64,000 bases of DNA from CALODL01 sp942492115 (lineage in GTDB: Bacteria > Planctomycetota > Phycisphaerae > UBA1845 > CAIVHJ01): positions 264,218 through 328,217 of the forward strand of contig CALODL010000001.1 in NCBI GenBank assembly GCA_942492115.1. The letters are read 5' to 3'. Below are positions 61,615 to 64,000 of this stretch, piece after piece. How positions within the stretch are numbered: position 1 is the first letter of the stretch; every line of letters starts with the position of its first letter. The notes under the pieces were generated by a model. It was not told the origin of the DNA and ran no database searches. It saw only the letters and a list, made by a program, of their open reading frames with translations. A program made the translations under genes and the position numbers.

Positions 61615-63407
61615 TCATTGGCCGACGGGCGGATGGATCTGCAGGTTGCCGTTGAAGTAGTTGTAAACCTCGTAGATCACATCCGTGGTGTTCAGCGGAT
61701 TGCCCGGCATCACACCGGCATAGATCCTGATGTGGTAGAAGTCCGGGCAATCGCAATCCGCCAGTTCGCCGGCGTGGCCCATCGGCGGGCAGCCTTCCGC
61801 AGCATCCTGGCCGCCCAGCTCATGGCGCTCGAAGTTGCCGCCAATCCGGCCGCGCGACAGCAGGGCGTTTCCGTGGCGACCCGCAGCGGTCCCGGGTTCA
61901 CCGAGATCCTCGATATGCACCTCGAACCAGTGCAGTGTCTCACCGGATACGACGCTCGACAACGCCGCTGAGGCGTTGTGCAGGTTCTTGAACGTGCCGA
62001 CGCCCTCGAAGTCGATCTGCTTGGCCGGAGCGGGGCGGGCCGGGTGACAGGCCCCCGGATCGCTGCACACGTTCAGATCGATCTCGGTGGCGTCCGGAGC
62101 TCTGGCGGTTCCAGCGTGGAACACGAACTTCTGCCCGCCGGGGCCCTTCCGCTCATGGTGCGTCCATTCGCCGTACGGCTGCGGCTGACTCGCGGTCGGG
62201 GCACCGGCCTGGCCGCCAAAGGTGTATTCGTGGCCCTCGAAGTCGCTGTTGCCGCCGCCGGTGACACGGCACTCGAGTCCGCATTCGCCGTTGTCCGGGT
62301 TGAAGCACTCACCGTCCTCACAGTGGTCATCCGTGCACGGGTCCTCATCGTCGCAGTCGATCGGCGTGTTCATGCACATCCCATCAACGCACTCGTCCGT
62401 CGTGCAGGCACTCTCGTCGTCACGGTTGATCACCTCGTGGGAGCAGACGCCGTCATCGCGGCTGTCCTCGGTACATGGGTCCATGTCGCTGCAGTCGATG
62501 TGGTCGTGGACACAACCACCGTCGAGCAGTAATCCGCGGTGCAGCTCGTCGTTGTCCGCGTAGTCGAGCAGATCGTTCACGCACTCGCCGGTTTCGGAAT
62601 CGCAACTGTCCACCGTGCACAGGTCATCGTCACTGCAGTCGATCGGCGTACTGACACACTCGCCGTCCGCACATGTCCGTCGTGCACGGATCGTCGTCAT
62701 CGCACACACAGATGACGATATTGTCGATGGCACCCGAGCCCTTGAGCCGAACGCTCATACGCCGAACACTTCGGAACTGGAAGATCTCGGGGGCGAACTC
62801 GAAGATCGCTACGCCGTTGTCGCCGACGTCGGTGAGTTCGACCGGACTGGCCAGCAGTTCCATGGTGCCATCGGGGTCGGCGAACAGGCGGACATCAGCC
62901 TCTTCGTTTTCGTCGGCCTGGATGTCCAGCAGGGTGATGGATTCGAACGTGATCGGAATAGGGAAGATGAAAATCAGCCGGCCGTCAAGGTCCTCGTCGT
63001 CGGGGTCGTCGACGAGGCCGTCGCCATCGCCATCGATGAGATTCTCGGCCACGATGAGCACGTTGTTCAGCGGCGCGGCCAGCGGTCCGTCAGGCACCAG
63101 GCAGTTGGGATGCGCGCCCACCTCACCGGCGCCCGTCAGTGGATATGCCCGGTCCACCGCACGTTTCGTTGGGCGAACCCAGGTCGACGTCTCCGCCGGT
63201 CGGAGCGTTGGTGTTGAAGATCACGGCATGGTTGATGCCCGGAAAATCGGGGTTGGCACCGAAGACTTCGACCAGTCCAATGCCGGGTACGTTGATCGTC
63301 GATACGATCGTGCCCGGCGTGATCCCCTCGAAGTTGATGGTTTCCGCTGCATTGACCGCCAGTGTGCTGGCCACCACACTGACCACGAAGAACAGTTGGC
63401 GAAACAT
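61615..63407 (-). pseudogene. Secreted Cys-repeat / post-COAP-type protein broken by two frameshifts
   Basis: ATG 63,407 follows GGAGAG and encodes a signal peptide (MFRQLFFVVSVVASTLAVNA) and ETINFEGITPGTIVS. Near 63,130-63,160 the frame shifts (ISTDGRR-stop in one frame; PLTGAGEVGAHPNC in another). The middle part (PLNNVLIVAEN; DGDGDGLVDDPDDEDLDG; VGDNGVAIFEF; SGAIDNIVI) is a beta domain that normally continues directly. A second shift occurs at ~62,675-62,685, inside a CDDDDPCTTD repeat. The third frame gives more CDDxDPCTxD repeats and a post-COAP-like C-terminal domain (CRVTGGGNSDFEGHEYTFGGQ; NGNLQIHPP) to the stop at 61,615. The three parts join in the correct order, so this was one ~590-residue gene. 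Recent inactivation, sequencing error or recoding cannot be told apart from this sequence alone. The promoter side, start and terminator are intact. Confidence 0.78.
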
Positions 63408-63725
63408 AACTCTCTCCTGCAGACACGCCTCCGCAGGGGCCACGGCCGTTGCAACCAGTTTGCGACGGCGTCCGAGGGATTCTCGCGTGGTTGATGTCCG
63501 GACGGCGATGTCCGATTGGTCCAACTATAGGCCCGGGTCGTGAGCGCCCGGATGAAATGGCGGTTAATTTAATATTACCTCGCCGGCTGGCCGGTGGGCA
63601 GGACCGCAGTGTGCTGCATGGTCTGGAGTTACGCGCATCATGGGGGTTTGGCAGTTGGGGACGAGGGCGGTTCCTGATACCTTAGGACGATTAGGCACAC
63701 ACGACACATATGGGGAGGGCAGCAC
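63408..63725. other. Divergent intergenic region with AT-rich patch
   Basis: 318 bp between divergent starts (63,407 minus; 63,726 plus). An AT-rich patch GGTTAATTTAATATTACC at 63,562-63,579 stands out in this GC-rich context and could hold a promoter -10 region for either gene. No clear -35/-10 pair with standard spacing was found. GGGGAGGG before 63,726 is the ribosome binding site of the plus-strand gene. Confidence 0.4.
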
Positions 63726-64000
63726 ATGTTCGGCGCCCGCATTGTTCATCGCGCGATCGGAATCTTTCTACTGAGTTGCAGTCTTGGCCTGGCACAAAGC
63801 GGGGGCAACACCTGTGAGGACGTGGATGATCTCAAGACCATCACGCCCGGTGGGGGCACGACCGCCCTCGCCTTGAGCGGCACGACCAACGATTTCGGGA
63901 TTCCGAATCTGGCCCAGTGCCCACTGGCCTACCGTGACTGGGGAACCGGTAACGATGTGATCTACACATTTCAAAAAGTCAGCGTCGCAGGCATTTGGGA
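63726..64000 (+). CDS. Secreted protein, possibly PPC-like (3' end cut by window edge)
   Basis: ATG 63,726 behind GGGGAGGG. A signal peptide of ~22 residues (hydrophobic IGIFLLSCSLGLA, ends AQ), then NTCEDVDDLKTITPGGGTTALALSGTTND and CPLAYRDWGTGNDVIYTF. The 'GNDVIYTF' stretch with early Cys pairs resembles the start of the PPC-like beta domain in the 14,995 protein (GQDIWFNYTA). Only 91 residues are visible, with no stop before the window ends, so the rest of the architecture is unknown. Confidence 0.7.
   Translation, partial: MFGARIVHRAIGIFLLSCSLGLAQSGGNTCEDVDDLKTITPGGGTTALALSGTTNDFGIPNLAQCPLAYRDWGTGNDVIYTFQKVSVAGIW

Overview
The window looks like part of a planctomycete chromosome, most likely a Phycisphaerae-type lineage. 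The basis is inference from sequence style: high GC in most genes, an ECF sigma factor directly upstream of a membrane-anchored Ser/Thr kinase, very large secreted proteins, and the 'DCNxNGxPDECD', 'YxVDADA..GxxW', 'GGGGxSxGGxYxLxxxxGQP' and 'TSTWGL..'-like sorting-tail motifs often met in that group. No rRNA, tRNA, CRISPR array, integrase or intact insertion sequence was found.

Left part (1-12,545, all minus strand apart from one fragment). A truncated (window edge) Ser/Thr kinase with lectin-like ectodomains follows an ECF sigma gene. Next comes a 2,958-residue SpvB/TcdB/RHS protein whose last ~206 residues look like a caspase-fold (clan CD-like) toxin tip. That gene is bracketed by debris: a kinase N-terminal stub on the plus strand at its 3' side, and a decayed sigma/kinase pair upstream of it.

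Middle part (12,676-55,851, all plus strand). Fifteen CDS, nearly all with export signals: a small dockerin-like protein overlapping a YWTD-propeller protein; a 2,164-aa beta-helix protein; a BIG2/beta-helix protein; a 2,742-aa RHS protein; a stub of a formylglycine-generating-enzyme-like gene; a mini-RHS protein with a zinc-protease tip; a head-repeat adhesin with a self-cleaving S74 tail; a short module-only protein; a putative PKD-type protein; a Cys-rich repeat protein; a beta-helix/metzincin/dockerin fusion; a 1,812-aa beta-helix protein whose 3' end overlaps a zinc-finger/kinase/TPR gene; and an FG-GAP protein with an IPTL-like sorting tail. Four of these proteins (genes at 13,032, 14,995, 36,270 and 46,279) end in the same ~300-residue module: a duplicated dockerin-like half followed by a cohesin-like half. 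Free dockerin-like motifs occur in at least four other proteins here.

Right part (55,872-63,407, minus strand). A six-hairpin glycosidase with chitobiase-C and PA14 domains, a GH2 glycosidase, and a secreted Cys-repeat/post-COAP protein broken by two frameshifts, with a clear terminator. A plus-strand secreted protein starts at 63,726 and runs off the window.

Together the window reads as a surface/secretome island: multi-domain exported proteins that may be linked by dockerin/cohesin-like modules, RHS toxins without visible immunity genes, polysaccharide hydrolases, and transmembrane kinases that could monitor the cell envelope. All functional links are inference.
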